Below, one piece after another: positions 45,965-55,174 of a stretch of DNA of 64,000 nucleotides. Source of the DNA: CAVXFB01 sp963760935. GTDB lineage: Bacteria; Planctomycetota; Planctomycetia; Pirellulales; Thermoguttaceae. How positions within the stretch are numbered: position 1 is the first letter of the stretch; the number at the start of each line of letters is the position of its first letter. The notes below the pieces were generated by a model, which was given only the letters and a program-made list of their open reading frames with translations, searched no databases and was not told the DNA's origin. The stretch covers positions 62,001-126,000 of the forward strand of contig CAVXFB010000007.1 of assembly GCA_963760935.1 (NCBI GenBank). The letters run 5' to 3'. The translations under genes and the position numbers were made by a program.

Positions 45965-46915
45965 ATGACGAAAGATCTTGACTGTACGATTTGCGGTTCC
46001 TGCGTGGCCGATATCTTGGTTCGTCCATTTCCGTTGGAATGCGTCGTCGGCGGGGGCCGGCTCTTGCAGGTTGAACCGCTCGAAGTAACCACCGGCGGCA
46101 TCGTTTCAAACTCCGGCATCGCCATGCTCCGGCTTGGCATGAAGGTGGCGGCTTTCAGTTACGTCGGCAACGATGATTTCGGCACGGTCCTCAAGCGGCG
46201 CCTCGGCAGCGAAGGGCTCGATTGCAGTTGCCTGTTGACGCATCCCAGCGGGGCCACCAGTGCTACAGCCGTATTGATCGATCCTTGCGGTGAACGGAGC
46301 TTCGCCCATTGCGTCGGCGCGCCTAAATTGATGACTAAGGCCCTCTTCTTCGAGCATCTCGACCTGTTCGCCCGCAGCCGCATGATGCTTCTGGGCTACT
46401 ACTCGCTGATGCCCAATCTCGATCCCGATCTCCCGGAGGTGCTGGCCGCTATCCGCAATGTTGGCTGCCAGACGGCGCTCGACACGGCCGGCGATGGCGG
46501 TGCACTCCAGCCGCTGGACCGCATCCTTCCCCATTTGGACGTCTACGTGCCTAGCCACAACGAAGCGCGCCATCAGACGGGCCACGACGATCCGCAAAAA
46601 ATCGTCGAAACCTATCGCTCCTGCGGGGCTCCCGGACTGTTGGGCGTGAAGCTTGGCTCGCAAGGAGCACTGCTGAGTCCCGCGGCCGGGCAGTATATCT
46701 CGATCGATTGCGTTTCGCCGCCCGGGCCCGTCGTTGACACCACCGGCGCGGGCGATTGCTTCTTCGCCGGTCTGCTCAGCGGTCTGCTCCGCGGCCTCGA
46801 TGTCACAGAGGCCGGCCGCTTGGCCGCCGCCACCGGCGCCTGTTGTGTTACCGGCTATGGTGCTACGGCGGGCCTGCGAGACTACCCTGAGACGGCCCGC
46901 CTCGCCGGACTGTAG
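45965..46915 (+). CDS. PfkB-family carbohydrate kinase
   Basis: From the ATG at 45965 there are 316 residues of a ribokinase-fold sugar kinase. The first signature contains TTGGIVSNSGIAMLRLG (substrate lid) and the second DTTGAGDCFFAGLLSGLLRG (anion hole and catalytic Asp). An unusual cysteine-rich N-terminus (DLDCTICGSCVADI) is present. It is convergent with the Gfo/Idh/MocA and rhamnulokinase genes. Substrate unknown; a deoxysugar or inositol-type product is possible from context. Confidence 0.9.
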   Translation: MTKDLDCTICGSCVADILVRPFPLECVVGGGRLLQVEPLEVTTGGIVSNSGIAMLRLGMKVAAFSYVGNDDFGTVLKRRLGSEGLDCSCLLTHPSGATSATAVLIDPCGERSFAHCVGAPKLMTKALFFEHLDLFARSRMMLLGYYSLMPNLDPDLPEVLAAIRNVGCQTALDTAGDGGALQPLDRILPHLDVYVPSHNEARHQTGHDDPQKIVETYRSCGAPGLLGVKLGSQGALLSPAAGQYISIDCVSPPGPVVDTTGAGDCFFAGLLSGLLRGLDVTEAGRLAAATGACCVTGYGATAGLRDYPETARLAGL

Positions 46916-46997
46916 CCGAGGCGCAAGTTAATGCCTGGCGGCCGATGGCGTTGTGCCAACGTACGCTCGGTCACATGCCGCATCGCTCGGCCGATGC

Positions 46998-48041
46998 TCA
47001 CGAAACCTTCACCACGCGGCCACGGAAGACTGACTCCGTTTCCTTTTGGCACAAAACGACGGCATCTCGGGCCAATTCGCCCGCCAAGAGCGGCGATGGC
47101 CTATTGGCGCGGACCGACCGCACAACTTCGGTAAGTTCAGCCTCAAAAGCGTCGACCGGATCGCCCGAGCCCAGTTTCGGTCGCAACACTTTGCCGTTTT
47201 GCAGAAGCACCGTCAGCGGAGTGACGACGTCGCCAATCGTTGGCAAGCTGGCGTACTCGAAAAAGAGCGTGGCCTTCTCGAAGTACATTTCGTACGCGTG
47301 GGTAAAAGGCCGGCCATGTTGGTTGATCACGCCGCTGGTGGCCGTGATCATGCGCGGCGGATCGTAAAGAAACTGCGTAGAGAACCGCTCGACGACTTCG
47401 CCGCGCATCGTGCCGACGCTGTGTACGGCCTTCGGCATCCCGGCCACAAGGCGAATGTAATGGGCGTCGTGAACGTGCAGGTCGAGCATCGGTCCGCCGG
47501 TCTTTTCGGGATTATAGAAGTCGCTCAACCAGGTCGGATCGGAAATAATGCGTTTGAAATGGCCGCCCAACAATTGGCCGTATTTGCGACTCTGTGCAAC
47601 TTCCCTCGCAAATTGATATTCTGGAAAGAACGCCAGCACATGGCCGATCGACAGCAGCTTTCCGGCACGCTTGGCCATCTGCACCATGCGGTCGGCGTCG
47701 GCCGGCTTCAGTGCGATCGGCTTCTCGCAAAGAACGTGTTTGCCAGCCTTCAGCGCAGCAATGGCCACCTTAGCGTGCCACGACGGCGGAAGGCATATGT
47801 CGACCATATCGACATTTGGGTCTGCCATCAGGTCGTCGAGTTCGGTGTAGCGGGCAATGCCGCTAAGATCCATCATCTCGCCCTGCGGGCCAAAGTTTCC
47901 TTTGATTGTGCGCCAGTCGCCCGCCAGGCGTTTCTGATCCTGCTCGCACAGGGCCACGACCTCAACACCACGAATCTTCTTGTAGCTCAGATAGTGGATC
48001 ATCCCCATGAATCCGATGCCCGCAATACCGACGCGAATCAT
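46998..48041 (-). CDS. Gfo/Idh/MocA-family oxidoreductase
   Basis: From the ATG at 48041 there are 347 residues. An N-terminal Rossmann fold (VGIAGIGFMGMIHYLSY) precedes the conserved CEKPIALKPADADRMV, with the EKP lysine, and the C-terminal domain contains GGPMLDLHVHDAHYIRLVAG with the catalytic-type Asp/His. An NAD(P)-dependent sugar or cyclitol dehydrogenase is expected. It is 50 bp downstream of rhamnulokinase and probably co-transcribed with it. Confidence 0.92.
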   Translation of the reverse strand: MIRVGIAGIGFMGMIHYLSYKKIRGVEVVALCEQDQKRLAGDWRTIKGNFGPQGEMMDLSGIARYTELDDLMADPNVDMVDICLPPSWHAKVAIAALKAGKHVLCEKPIALKPADADRMVQMAKRAGKLLSIGHVLAFFPEYQFAREVAQSRKYGQLLGGHFKRIISDPTWLSDFYNPEKTGGPMLDLHVHDAHYIRLVAGMPKAVHSVGTMRGEVVERFSTQFLYDPPRMITATSGVINQHGRPFTHAYEMYFEKATLFFEYASLPTIGDVVTPLTVLLQNGKVLRPKLGSGDPVDAFEAELTEVVRSVRANRPSPLLAGELARDAVVLCQKETESVFRGRVVKVS

Positions 48042-48091
48042 TCTTGCTCTCCCTGAGGATTGATGTCGTGCACGGTGCACGCCATTGCCCA

Positions 48092-49580
48092 CTAAGCGAC
48101 AATTTTTGAGAATCGCTGATACGCATCGTCCCACGCGGACGTTTCACGCGGTTCGTACTCTTCGACCTGAAAGCTGCGACGGATCACCTCGCGTGCTTCT
48201 GCGATGGAACTGACGTCGCCGGCTGCGACAGCCTGCATCATCACGTTGCCGGTGGCCGTGGCTTCGACCGGTCCGGCGACAACTCGACGGCCCGTCGCGT
48301 CGGCCGCAGCTTGGCAAAGCTGCCTATTTTTTGTGCCGCCGCCAACAATGTGGATTGTTTCGATCCGACCGCCAGACAGTTCTTCGCACATCGCCAAGGT
48401 CTGACGAAACTTCATGGCGATGCTCTCCAACGCACAGCGGAGCACGGCGCCTTTCTCTTCCGGAATGGGCTGCGCGGTCTTGCGGCAGAAGGCCCGAATC
48501 GCCTCCGGCATATCACCCGGAACCAAAAAGTCCCGTGCATCGGGATCGACGAACGATCGCAACCCGGGCTGCTCCGCGGCGAGTAGATTCAGGGCCTCCC
48601 AGGTCAGGTTCGCGCCGGCGTCGTTCCATACCCTGCGACACTCCTGCAGCAACCACAACCCGACGATGTTCTTCAGCAACCGCGTGGTACCGCCCACTCC
48701 CCCTTCGTTCGTGAAGCTAAACTTTAGCACCGTATCGCTGATCACGGGCTTGGGCGACTCGATGCCCATCAATGCCCATGTGCCCAGGCTAATGTAGCAC
48801 CAGTCGGGCCGCACACCGGGACGGCTTTGGGCCGGCACGGCCATCACGGCGCTAGCCGTATCGTGCGAACCGGGCAACACGACCTTCGCGCCCGATAGGC
48901 CGCATTCGGTCGCCAGGTTCGCGCGGAGTGGACCCAACGTCGTACCGGGCTGGCTAATCGGCCCGAGAATTCGCGTGGGAAGCGAAAACCGCTCAAGCAG
49001 CCCACCAGCCCAATCTCCGGTGATCGGATTATAAAACTGACTCGTGCTGGCCTCGGTCATTTCATTGCACTTCACTCCGGTCAACAACCAGTGAAACAGG
49101 TCGGGCACCATCAGAAGCGTCTCAGCGATGTCCAGTAGCGGCGAACCCGAAAGCTTCATCGCCAGCAACTGATAGAGCGTGTTCAGTTGCATGAATTGCA
49201 GACCGGTCGATTGAAAGATTTCCTCGCGGCTTACGATGCCGAAGGCCTTGTCCATTATGCCGTCGGTGCGGCTGTCGCGATAATGGTAGGGGTTGCCCAA
49301 CAGTTCATCGCCACGTCCCAACAGCCCGAAATCGACGCCCCATGTATCGACTCCGATGCTGGAGATGACGTCATTGCACTTGGCGGCCGCTGCGCAGCCC
49401 TTGGCGAACGTTCGACCACTGGCCCAACAGGTCCCAATACAGCCGCCCACCAACTTCGACCGGTCCGTTATCGAAGCGATGAACCTCGTCCAATCGCAAT
49501 CGCGAACCATCGAAAAGCCCCACAACATGACGCCCGCTAGAGGCGCCCATGTCGACGGCGAGATAAGCCTTCTGTTTCAT
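48092..49580 (-). CDS. rhaB: Rhamnulokinase-like FGGY sugar kinase (frameshifted)
   Basis: The N-terminus MKQKAYLAVDMGASSGRHVV, with the DxGASSGR motif of rhamnulokinases, continues to YWDLLGQWSNVRQGL and then changes frame near 49390. The rest has SSIGVDTWGVDFGLL, NPYHYRDSRT, SHDTASAVMAVPA and HIVGGGTKNRQLCQAAADAT. Joined length is about 495 residues. The product phosphorylates L-rhamnulose at O1. RhaT near 62.4 kb fits the same pathway. The break is in a G+C-rich stretch and may be an error. Confidence 0.88.
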
Positions 49581-49818
49581 TTGCTTTTTCCGTCTTTCGT
49601 GTGCTGGCGAACAAGTCTGTATAGGCCGAGTTTTCGACCGTCCGCTATCGTGCCCCCTTGATCGCTGCCGGTCAAGTACTTGCTGTGGGGCAATCGTCCG
49701 CGTCGCTCCCGAGCAAGCAGGAATGCCTGCCCCGCTTCTCCATCCGATCGCGAGGCAAGCATACTAGACATAGTTCACAAACTTTCGTATAATTCGGCGA
49801 CCTCGTACAGGAGTATTC

Positions 49819-50253
49819 ATGAGAATCTCGGCAAAAACGGAGTACGCCTGCATTGCGATGCTCGAGTTGGCATCGAATTATGGCTCGGGAGAGCCGGTCC
49901 GGATCCGCTGGATTGCGGAGCGGCACGGCATTCCGCCCCGTTTCCTGGTCCAGATTCTGCTGCAACTCAAGGGCGCCGGCCTCGTCAATAGCGTTCGCGG
50001 GGCAGCGGGCGGATATCAGCTTCTCAAGCCGCCGCACGAAGTCTCGCTGGGGCAAGTGATGGAAGTGATAGACGGCTCGTTCGACGAGAGCGTCCAGACC
50101 AGCAGCGCCTCGTCCGATTCGGCTGCTGTGAAGGTTCTGTTGCACGCCTGGAATGACGTAACGGTCATGCAACGGAAGATGCTAGAAGAAATTTCGCTGG
50201 CCGACCTCCTCGAGCGGTCAAAAGCACAGGACGAGCGGATGTATCACATCTGA
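49819..50253 (+). CDS. Rrf2-family transcriptional regulator without the cysteine triad
   Basis: A 144-residue winged-helix protein: MRISAKTEYACIAMLELASN, RIRWIAERHGIPPRFLVQIL and VRGAAGGYQLLKPPHEVSLG are classic Rrf2 elements. The region that carries three Cys ligands in IscR/NsrR reads SSASSDSAAVKVLLHAWNDV with none, so it should not bind an Fe-S cluster by the standard mode. Sited 198 bp upstream of ATP sulfurylase in the same direction, it may act like the CymR type that senses cysteine status, which is inference. Confidence 0.88.
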   Translation: MRISAKTEYACIAMLELASNYGSGEPVRIRWIAERHGIPPRFLVQILLQLKGAGLVNSVRGAAGGYQLLKPPHEVSLGQVMEVIDGSFDESVQTSSASSDSAAVKVLLHAWNDVTVMQRKMLEEISLADLLERSKAQDERMYHI

Positions 50254-50277
50254 TCGGCCATTGAGAAAGCTGTAGGA

Positions 50278-50335
50278 GGCGTCTCCAGACGCCGATTAGA
50301 CACAACACCGACGAACTTCGGCGACTGGAGTCGCC
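50278..50335. repeat. Double-hairpin (REPIN-like) element upstream of sat
   Basis: Two 16-bp palindromes, GGCGTCTCCAGACGCC (50278-50293) and GGCGACTGGAGTCGCC (50320-50335), each have 7-bp stems. The second is nearly the inverse complement of the first, so the pair also folds as one larger hairpin. It could be a regulator site or a dispersed repeat. Confidence 0.65.
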
Positions 50336-50451
50336 CGCCAGAATCGCCCCCCCTTTTCCCGCCCACGGATCGCCAATTTCATTTTCGACCAGCACCTGTG
50401 GGCAGTCCAAACCGAAGCATTAACAGACTGACAACAACAAAGGAATCACGA

Positions 50452-51711
50452 ATGACGTCTCTATTGCCCCCTCATGGCGGCTTGACAGAACCCGTTTGCC
50501 GAACCGTGCCCGCCGACGCGATCACCGCTTTTCTGACGCAGGCCAAGAAATTGACGCGGGTGCCGGTATCGGATGCGGACCTTTCGACCGTCTACCGGCT
50601 TGGCGATGGCGGACTCAGTCCACTGGTGGGGCCGATGGATTCGGCCACGTACGACCGCGTGCTCAACGACTCTGTCATCGAATATAACGGGAAACTGTAC
50701 GCCTGGACGATTCCGCTGGCCCTGCCCGTGACGGAGGCATTGGCCAAGACGCTTCGGCCGGGCCAACAGGTGGCGCTAGTCAACTCGGCCGACGACATTG
50801 TGGCCGTACTCGACGTTACGGACGTCTACCCCTGGGATAAGAAGAAATACCTTGAGCGAGTCTACTTGACTGACCGCACCGACCACCCTGGCGGCGATAT
50901 GGTGCTGGTGGCCGATGCCGATAAAACGCACCTGCTCGGTGGAACGATCCAGGTATTGCCCCAGCCGAAAGACCCGCGGTTCGGCAAATATGTATTGACG
51001 CCTCGCGAGGTTCGCAAGCTTTTGGCCGAGAAGGGTTGGCAGCGCGTCGTCGCCTTTCAGACCCGTAACCCGCTACACCGAGCACACGAATATGCGCTGG
51101 TTTATGGCTTGGAGACCTTGCTGCGGGCTGGCCACAACGCCGGCGCGTGCCTCAACCCGCTTATCGGCGAAACCAAGGGGGACGACGTCGACGCCGACGT
51201 TCGCATGCACACTTACGAGACGCTGATCCAAAATCGCGTACTGGGCGATGGCGACAGCGATCCGGCTCTGTGGGGCCCGCGCGGCGAATCTGTGCCCGAC
51301 CGCGTGATTCTGCTCGGTCTGGATATCAAGATGTTCTATGGCGGCCCGAATGAAGCGGTCATGCACGGTATCTACCGACAGAACTTCGGCTTCACCGACA
51401 TCATCATCGGCCGAAAGCACGCCGACGCCCCGTATCACGACGGCACGCCCATCTGGGGCGACTTCGACGCCCAAGCGATCTTCAATAACTTGGCAGGCGA
51501 CCTGAAGATTCACCCGTTGTTGGTCGGATTTGCCGCGTTCTACCAGTCGATGGGCCGCGTCGACTTGATGGACAACCACAAGGATGAGAAGCCGGTGTTC
51601 ATCTCCGGCAAGGAAGTGCGCAAGGCGCTGTTGGAGGGCCGGCCGGTCGATCCGCGGATCATGCGCGAAAGCACCGCGGCGATACTGACGGCCGCAATGG
51701 CAAAAAAATAG
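50452..51711 (+). CDS. sat: Sulfate adenylyltransferase (ATP sulfurylase)
   Basis: From the ATG at 50452 there are 419 residues. It is the homo-oligomeric Sat type, not CysDN. Nucleotide-binding motif VVAFQTRNPLHRAHEYALVY is near residue 202. GETKGDDVDADVRMHTYETL, MHGIYRQNFGFTDIIIGRKH and the C-terminal ISGKEVRKALLEGRPVDPRI are characteristic. It activates sulfate to APS for assimilation. APS reductase or kinase genes are not adjacent. ATG 50452 is preferred over the longer frame from 50398. Confidence 0.94.
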   Translation: MTSLLPPHGGLTEPVCRTVPADAITAFLTQAKKLTRVPVSDADLSTVYRLGDGGLSPLVGPMDSATYDRVLNDSVIEYNGKLYAWTIPLALPVTEALAKTLRPGQQVALVNSADDIVAVLDVTDVYPWDKKKYLERVYLTDRTDHPGGDMVLVADADKTHLLGGTIQVLPQPKDPRFGKYVLTPREVRKLLAEKGWQRVVAFQTRNPLHRAHEYALVYGLETLLRAGHNAGACLNPLIGETKGDDVDADVRMHTYETLIQNRVLGDGDSDPALWGPRGESVPDRVILLGLDIKMFYGGPNEAVMHGIYRQNFGFTDIIIGRKHADAPYHDGTPIWGDFDAQAIFNNLAGDLKIHPLLVGFAAFYQSMGRVDLMDNHKDEKPVFISGKEVRKALLEGRPVDPRIMRESTAAILTAAMAKK

Positions 51712-51741
51712 CGACGACTGCGCCGCCCGCAACAAGAAACT

Positions 51742-51806
51742 CATGCAGAGACGCAAAGACCGGCATACTGCCCTTTGCGCCTTCGCGACTTTGCGTGATC
51801 TTCTCC
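51742..51806. repeat. Imperfect inverted repeat after sat
   Basis: A left arm CAGAGACGCAAAGACCGG (about 51745-51762) and a right arm GCGCCTTCGCGACTTTGCGT (about 51777-51796) share complementary GACGCAAAG/CTTTGCG words. It separates convergent sat and the HEAT-repeat gene and may end both transcripts. Periodicity is closer to eight than seven bases here. Confidence 0.45.
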
Positions 51807-51822
51807 GGGAGTGGCTTTATCG

Positions 51823-52617
51823 TTATTCCGGTGCTCTTTCGCCCACCGGTTCACCGTACACGGTGAAGGCGTGGGCGTTGCCACCATTGCCGGTGACCCA
51901 CGCGCCGCCATTCTTCCGATGGGCCCGCTTCGCGCTATACGTATCGCGGTCGCAGAGCCAACTGATATAGCCCGAATCGGTCGAGCCGATCAGCCAATAG
52001 TTTTGACCACCCTTAAGCGGCCCGGCCGAGGACGAAAGAGCCGCGAAGCAAAGCCCTTCCTCGTCGGTGATGTCCGAAGCAAGGAACGTCGCCAGCCTTT
52101 TGCCAGGTTCTCCATCGACATCGGACCAGATCGAAAATTCGCAAGACGTCGGCGCCGTGTCGGAGGAACCGTGAAAGATGGCCGCCACAACGCCCTTGGG
52201 CATCCAATCGCTGCCCGGCACGGCACGGAACAAATAGCCCTCTTCGATCGATTCTGAGAACGCGCCGTAACAGCCGGACATGAACTGGGGTGGGCTGCGG
52301 AGAGCACTCCCGCCGATGGCGACCGCCGTCGATCCCTGGGGCGGAATGTGCCCCTTCAAGAGCTGAATACAAACGCTGTCGGCATCGGCCAGCTTCGCAA
52401 GATCAACCGCCGCCGGGACATGTGGCGGCGTGCCACCCTGATCGGTCCACCACTTGGTCCAAGCCGCGGTATCGGCGCCGATGTTCCGCCCCGTGAGACG
52501 CACGAGCGATATTTGCGCCAAATCCGCGTGTTTTGATTGGGGTGGTTCAACAACGGGATGAGAGTCGGTACGGCGCTTTGATCGCCAATGAGGCCGAGCG
52601 CACGTGCGGCCATCCAA
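51823..52617 (-). CDS. C-terminal segment of HEAT-repeat kinase locus
   Basis: This frame holds the end of the locus. The authentic part begins at AQISLVRLTGRNIGADTAAW (about 52530), continuing a HEAT repeat from the upstream frame, followed by WTKWWTDQGGTPP. The last ~180 residues form a beta-rich domain (EFSIWSDVDGEPGKRLATFL, GGQNYWLIGSTDSGYISWLC, then NAHAFTVYGE). This resembles extracellular 'choice-of-anchor' type domains that describe a lightweight ligand- or wall-binding module, by pattern only. The first ~28 residues in this frame are spurious. Confidence 0.65.
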   Translation of the reverse strand: MDGRTCARPHWRSKRRTDSHPVVEPPQSKHADLAQISLVRLTGRNIGADTAAWTKWWTDQGGTPPHVPAAVDLAKLADADSVCIQLLKGHIPPQGSTAVAIGGSALRSPPQFMSGCYGAFSESIEEGYLFRAVPGSDWMPKGVVAAIFHGSSDTAPTSCEFSIWSDVDGEPGKRLATFLASDITDEEGLCFAALSSSAGPLKGGQNYWLIGSTDSGYISWLCDRDTYSAKRAHRKNGGAWVTGNGGNAHAFTVYGEPVGERAPE

Positions 52618-53561
52618 CGAACTCGGTTCTCATTCGGGGTAGCGTCGGCAGCGATCTCTCGAAGCCGTGCCACAGCACTGCGAGAATGGACTATCGCGAG
52701 GGATGCGATGGGCTGCAACAGGTCGTGCCCTTCATAGGTCGAAAGCTGCTTGATCCACTGCGGTTCGAGCACGGCCAGTTCAGGCGATCCAACGCCGTTG
52801 ACGCCTCTCACACGCAATGTATTTCGATACGTGTCTTCGGACCAGTCGCGATACAGCCGCTGCGAATCATTCAAGGCCCAGTCATTCGGAGATTGCAGCA
52901 TTCCGCGTGGAGCCGTCACCGTCGTCGTTGACTCAGCCGAGCGAATCGAGTTGCCGCGGCCGCTATATTCGCGCATCTGAGCTTCGGTGCCGAAATAGAC
53001 GCCGCCGAAACCGCTGCTGCCACTGTCCGGATAGAAGCTGATATGAGAAGCCCCCTTGGAGGTTATGAAACGTGTCAACTCGAACGTCCCGCTTCCCGCT
53101 TCAATGTGCTTGTGTACGCCGGGATGAAGGTCCGGAGGGCCGACTGGGCTGATCTGGGTGATGTAGAAGGACAGCGTGGCGCGGGAGTGGCTCGCCAAGG
53201 TGTAGGTCCCTTTCACGGTCACGGTGTCGCCGACAGAGAGCGTACCGAGTTCCGACCGAACCTCTTTGATCACTATCTTGTCGCCCGGTTCAAAGTGACT
53301 CGGCCCGACAACAAAGTCCACTTTCTTTAGAGCAGCGCCAACCGTCGTGGTATTTGTCGCGGCAGATGGCTTGGGAATGCCACCGGGCCAATCGACGGTC
53401 CCTTCAGCAATCGGTGGCGATCCACCGCGGGCTTGCCACCAGCGCCGCCAGGCGGCCACGTCATCCGTAAAGTTTTCGCCGGTAAGGCGCACTAACGATA
53501 TTTGTGCCCACATCCGCGTATCACGGCTGTAGTGATACGTAAGATGAACGAGATCGGGCAC
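52356..53561 (-). CDS. Middle segment of HEAT-repeat kinase locus
   Basis: The frame enters at VPDLVHLTYHYSRDTRMW, completing a HEAT repeat begun in the upstream frame (ALGFLGDTA). A Trp-rich linker follows (SLVRLTGENFTDDVAAWRRW). A ~150-residue beta domain (GDTVTVKGTYTLASHSRATL) and another HEAT block follow (RVRWMAARALGLIGDQSAVP, TLIPLLNHPNQNTRIW). After about 52530 this frame becomes nonsense, and the natural continuation is in the frame ending at 51823. Confidence 0.65.
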   Translation of the reverse strand: MPDLVHLTYHYSRDTRMWAQISLVRLTGENFTDDVAAWRRWWQARGGSPPIAEGTVDWPGGIPKPSAATNTTTVGAALKKVDFVVGPSHFEPGDKIVIKEVRSELGTLSVGDTVTVKGTYTLASHSRATLSFYITQISPVGPPDLHPGVHKHIEAGSGTFELTRFITSKGASHISFYPDSGSSGFGGVYFGTEAQMREYSGRGNSIRSAESTTTVTAPRGMLQSPNDWALNDSQRLYRDWSEDTYRNTLRVRGVNGVGSPELAVLEPQWIKQLSTYEGHDLLQPIASLAIVHSRSAVARLREIAADATPNENRVRWMAARALGLIGDQSAVPTLIPLLNHPNQNTRIWRKYRSCVSRGGTSAPIPRLGPSGGPIRVARRHMSRRRLILRSWPMPTAFVFSS

Positions 53562-55174
53562 TGCGCCGTGTCGCCGAGAAATCCCAGCGCCCGTACCGCC
53601 ATCCAGCGGTCGCGATTGTTCTTCTGAACCCGCTCGGTGGCGATATGCAGCATGTCAGGCAAGGCCCGCTTGCTGCGGAGAGCGGCCAGCACGTTGATCG
53701 CGTAGATTCGAGTGTTCGAAGCGTTACTGGAGAGCTGCGGCAGTAGTTCCTCTTCCTTACGGGCTTTTTCCTGCTGGTCAAGGTCGCGCAGCCATCCTTG
53801 CTTGAGATAGCTCGCAAAACGATTCTCGATCGAGTCGCGGAAGCTGCGCTGCTCGTCGTTGAGCAGGGCGTCGTAAGCGAAGTCTGTGCCGGTCGTCTTG
53901 GGCGGCGTTGGGCTGAATACCGTGAAATCGTAGACAACGCCGTTGACGATCCACATCAGCACCCCGCGCCCGCTGTACTGAAGCATCTTCGACTGCGATT
54001 TTGTTACCAACCGATCGGGCGTGCCATAGGCCGATACCACTTCACTCTCGGGCGACCCGACGCGGACGCCCGACGCCAGCGGCCGCGTAAACCCCTTATT
54101 AAATCGGAGTTCATAGACACCGCGCACGTTGTCGACAAGACAGTCAATGTGGTACTGCGACAGCCATCGCTTCCATTGGTTATCCGGATCGGGATTAACC
54201 TCGGGCGGACCGAAATGGTCGATCAACTCATCGAGCGTCGCACCGATGCGGAAGCCGCCCCACCCCGCACCTTCGGTGACGAAACTCGGGGCAGCAGGAG
54301 ATATGATCCGGTTCAGAACAGCGCCGCGATAGTCGGATCCGACTTTGGCGACCGCCGGCGACTCGACCAGCACCATCTTGTTCGAATCCTGCACCGACCA
54401 GACGAATTCCGTCAGTCGCTTATCATCGGGATCCACCACTGCCAGCCGGTCGCCACGCAATTCGTACATTCCACTCGTATTACCGCCGGACCGGAGGAGG
54501 TATCGGTTCTGTCCGAGGTTCAAAATGAGTACGGAATGTTGCCCTCCTTCGGGCAGCGTTAGTTGCCAACGCCCGGCAAGATCCACCAGTCCAGGCACAG
54601 GTGTTTCATGGGGTGCTGCCTCGATCGGCTCAACTTGTGTCGGGCGCGTCGGATGCAAGATCATCATCAACAAGAGGCACGCGGCCCCCACAGCGCACGC
54701 TGCCGCTCCGACTGCGAGCACTTTGCGATTCCATGCAGGACTCGGAGGCACAGCTTCAGACTGACACTTGGATTGGGCAGTTACGAGCCGCGACTTCAGG
54801 ATGTCTTGTTGGCTGCGGAGGCGGGCCAGTGTGGCATCGGCCTTGGTGAGCTGCTGTTGGAGGTCTTCGATCTGCTGCTGTTGAGCCTCGCGTTGCGGAC
54901 GCAACACGGCCAGGTGCTCTTCGCATTCGCGCAACGTCACGAAATTGGATTGCGCCGTGGCGGCCGACAGAGCCGCTTCGTTCGCGCGGATCTGCTCGGC
55001 TAAATCCGCCTCGATACCGCGGGCTTCGTCCAGCAGCGCCGCCAGCCGATTGCGACGGCGCTGATAGTGGGCCACCGCGGCATCCGCCTGCTGCGTGGTG
55101 GATTGCAGTTCCTGAACGAACTCCGGGGCGTGACGGCGGAAGATCGTCGCCGCCCAGTCTCGCGCGCCTGCCAA
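53492..55174 (-). CDS. Coiled-coil, transmembrane and HEAT segment of kinase locus
   Basis: Annotated start TTG at 55174, but the frame is open and sensible further upstream (RTIIRHVRQALAGARDW), suggesting it continues the kinase gene. About 150 residues of coiled coil (HLAVLRPQREAQQQQIEDLQ) are followed by a transmembrane helix (VLAVGAAACAVGAACLLLMM). A periplasmic part has two related repeats (GWGGFRIGATLDELIDHFGP and SGVRVGSPESEVVSAYGTPD). The HEAT region contains RDRWMAVRALGFLGDTA, after which the frame breaks near 53550. Confidence 0.7.
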   Translation of the reverse strand: MAGARDWAATIFRRHAPEFVQELQSTTQQADAAVAHYQRRRNRLAALLDEARGIEADLAEQIRANEAALSAATAQSNFVTLRECEEHLAVLRPQREAQQQQIEDLQQQLTKADATLARLRSQQDILKSRLVTAQSKCQSEAVPPSPAWNRKVLAVGAAACAVGAACLLLMMILHPTRPTQVEPIEAAPHETPVPGLVDLAGRWQLTLPEGGQHSVLILNLGQNRYLLRSGGNTSGMYELRGDRLAVVDPDDKRLTEFVWSVQDSNKMVLVESPAVAKVGSDYRGAVLNRIISPAAPSFVTEGAGWGGFRIGATLDELIDHFGPPEVNPDPDNQWKRWLSQYHIDCLVDNVRGVYELRFNKGFTRPLASGVRVGSPESEVVSAYGTPDRLVTKSQSKMLQYSGRGVLMWIVNGVVYDFTVFSPTPPKTTGTDFAYDALLNDEQRSFRDSIENRFASYLKQGWLRDLDQQEKARKEEELLPQLSSNASNTRIYAINVLAALRSKRALPDMLHIATERVQKNNRDRWMAVRALGFLGDTAQCPISFILRITTAVIRGCGHKYR

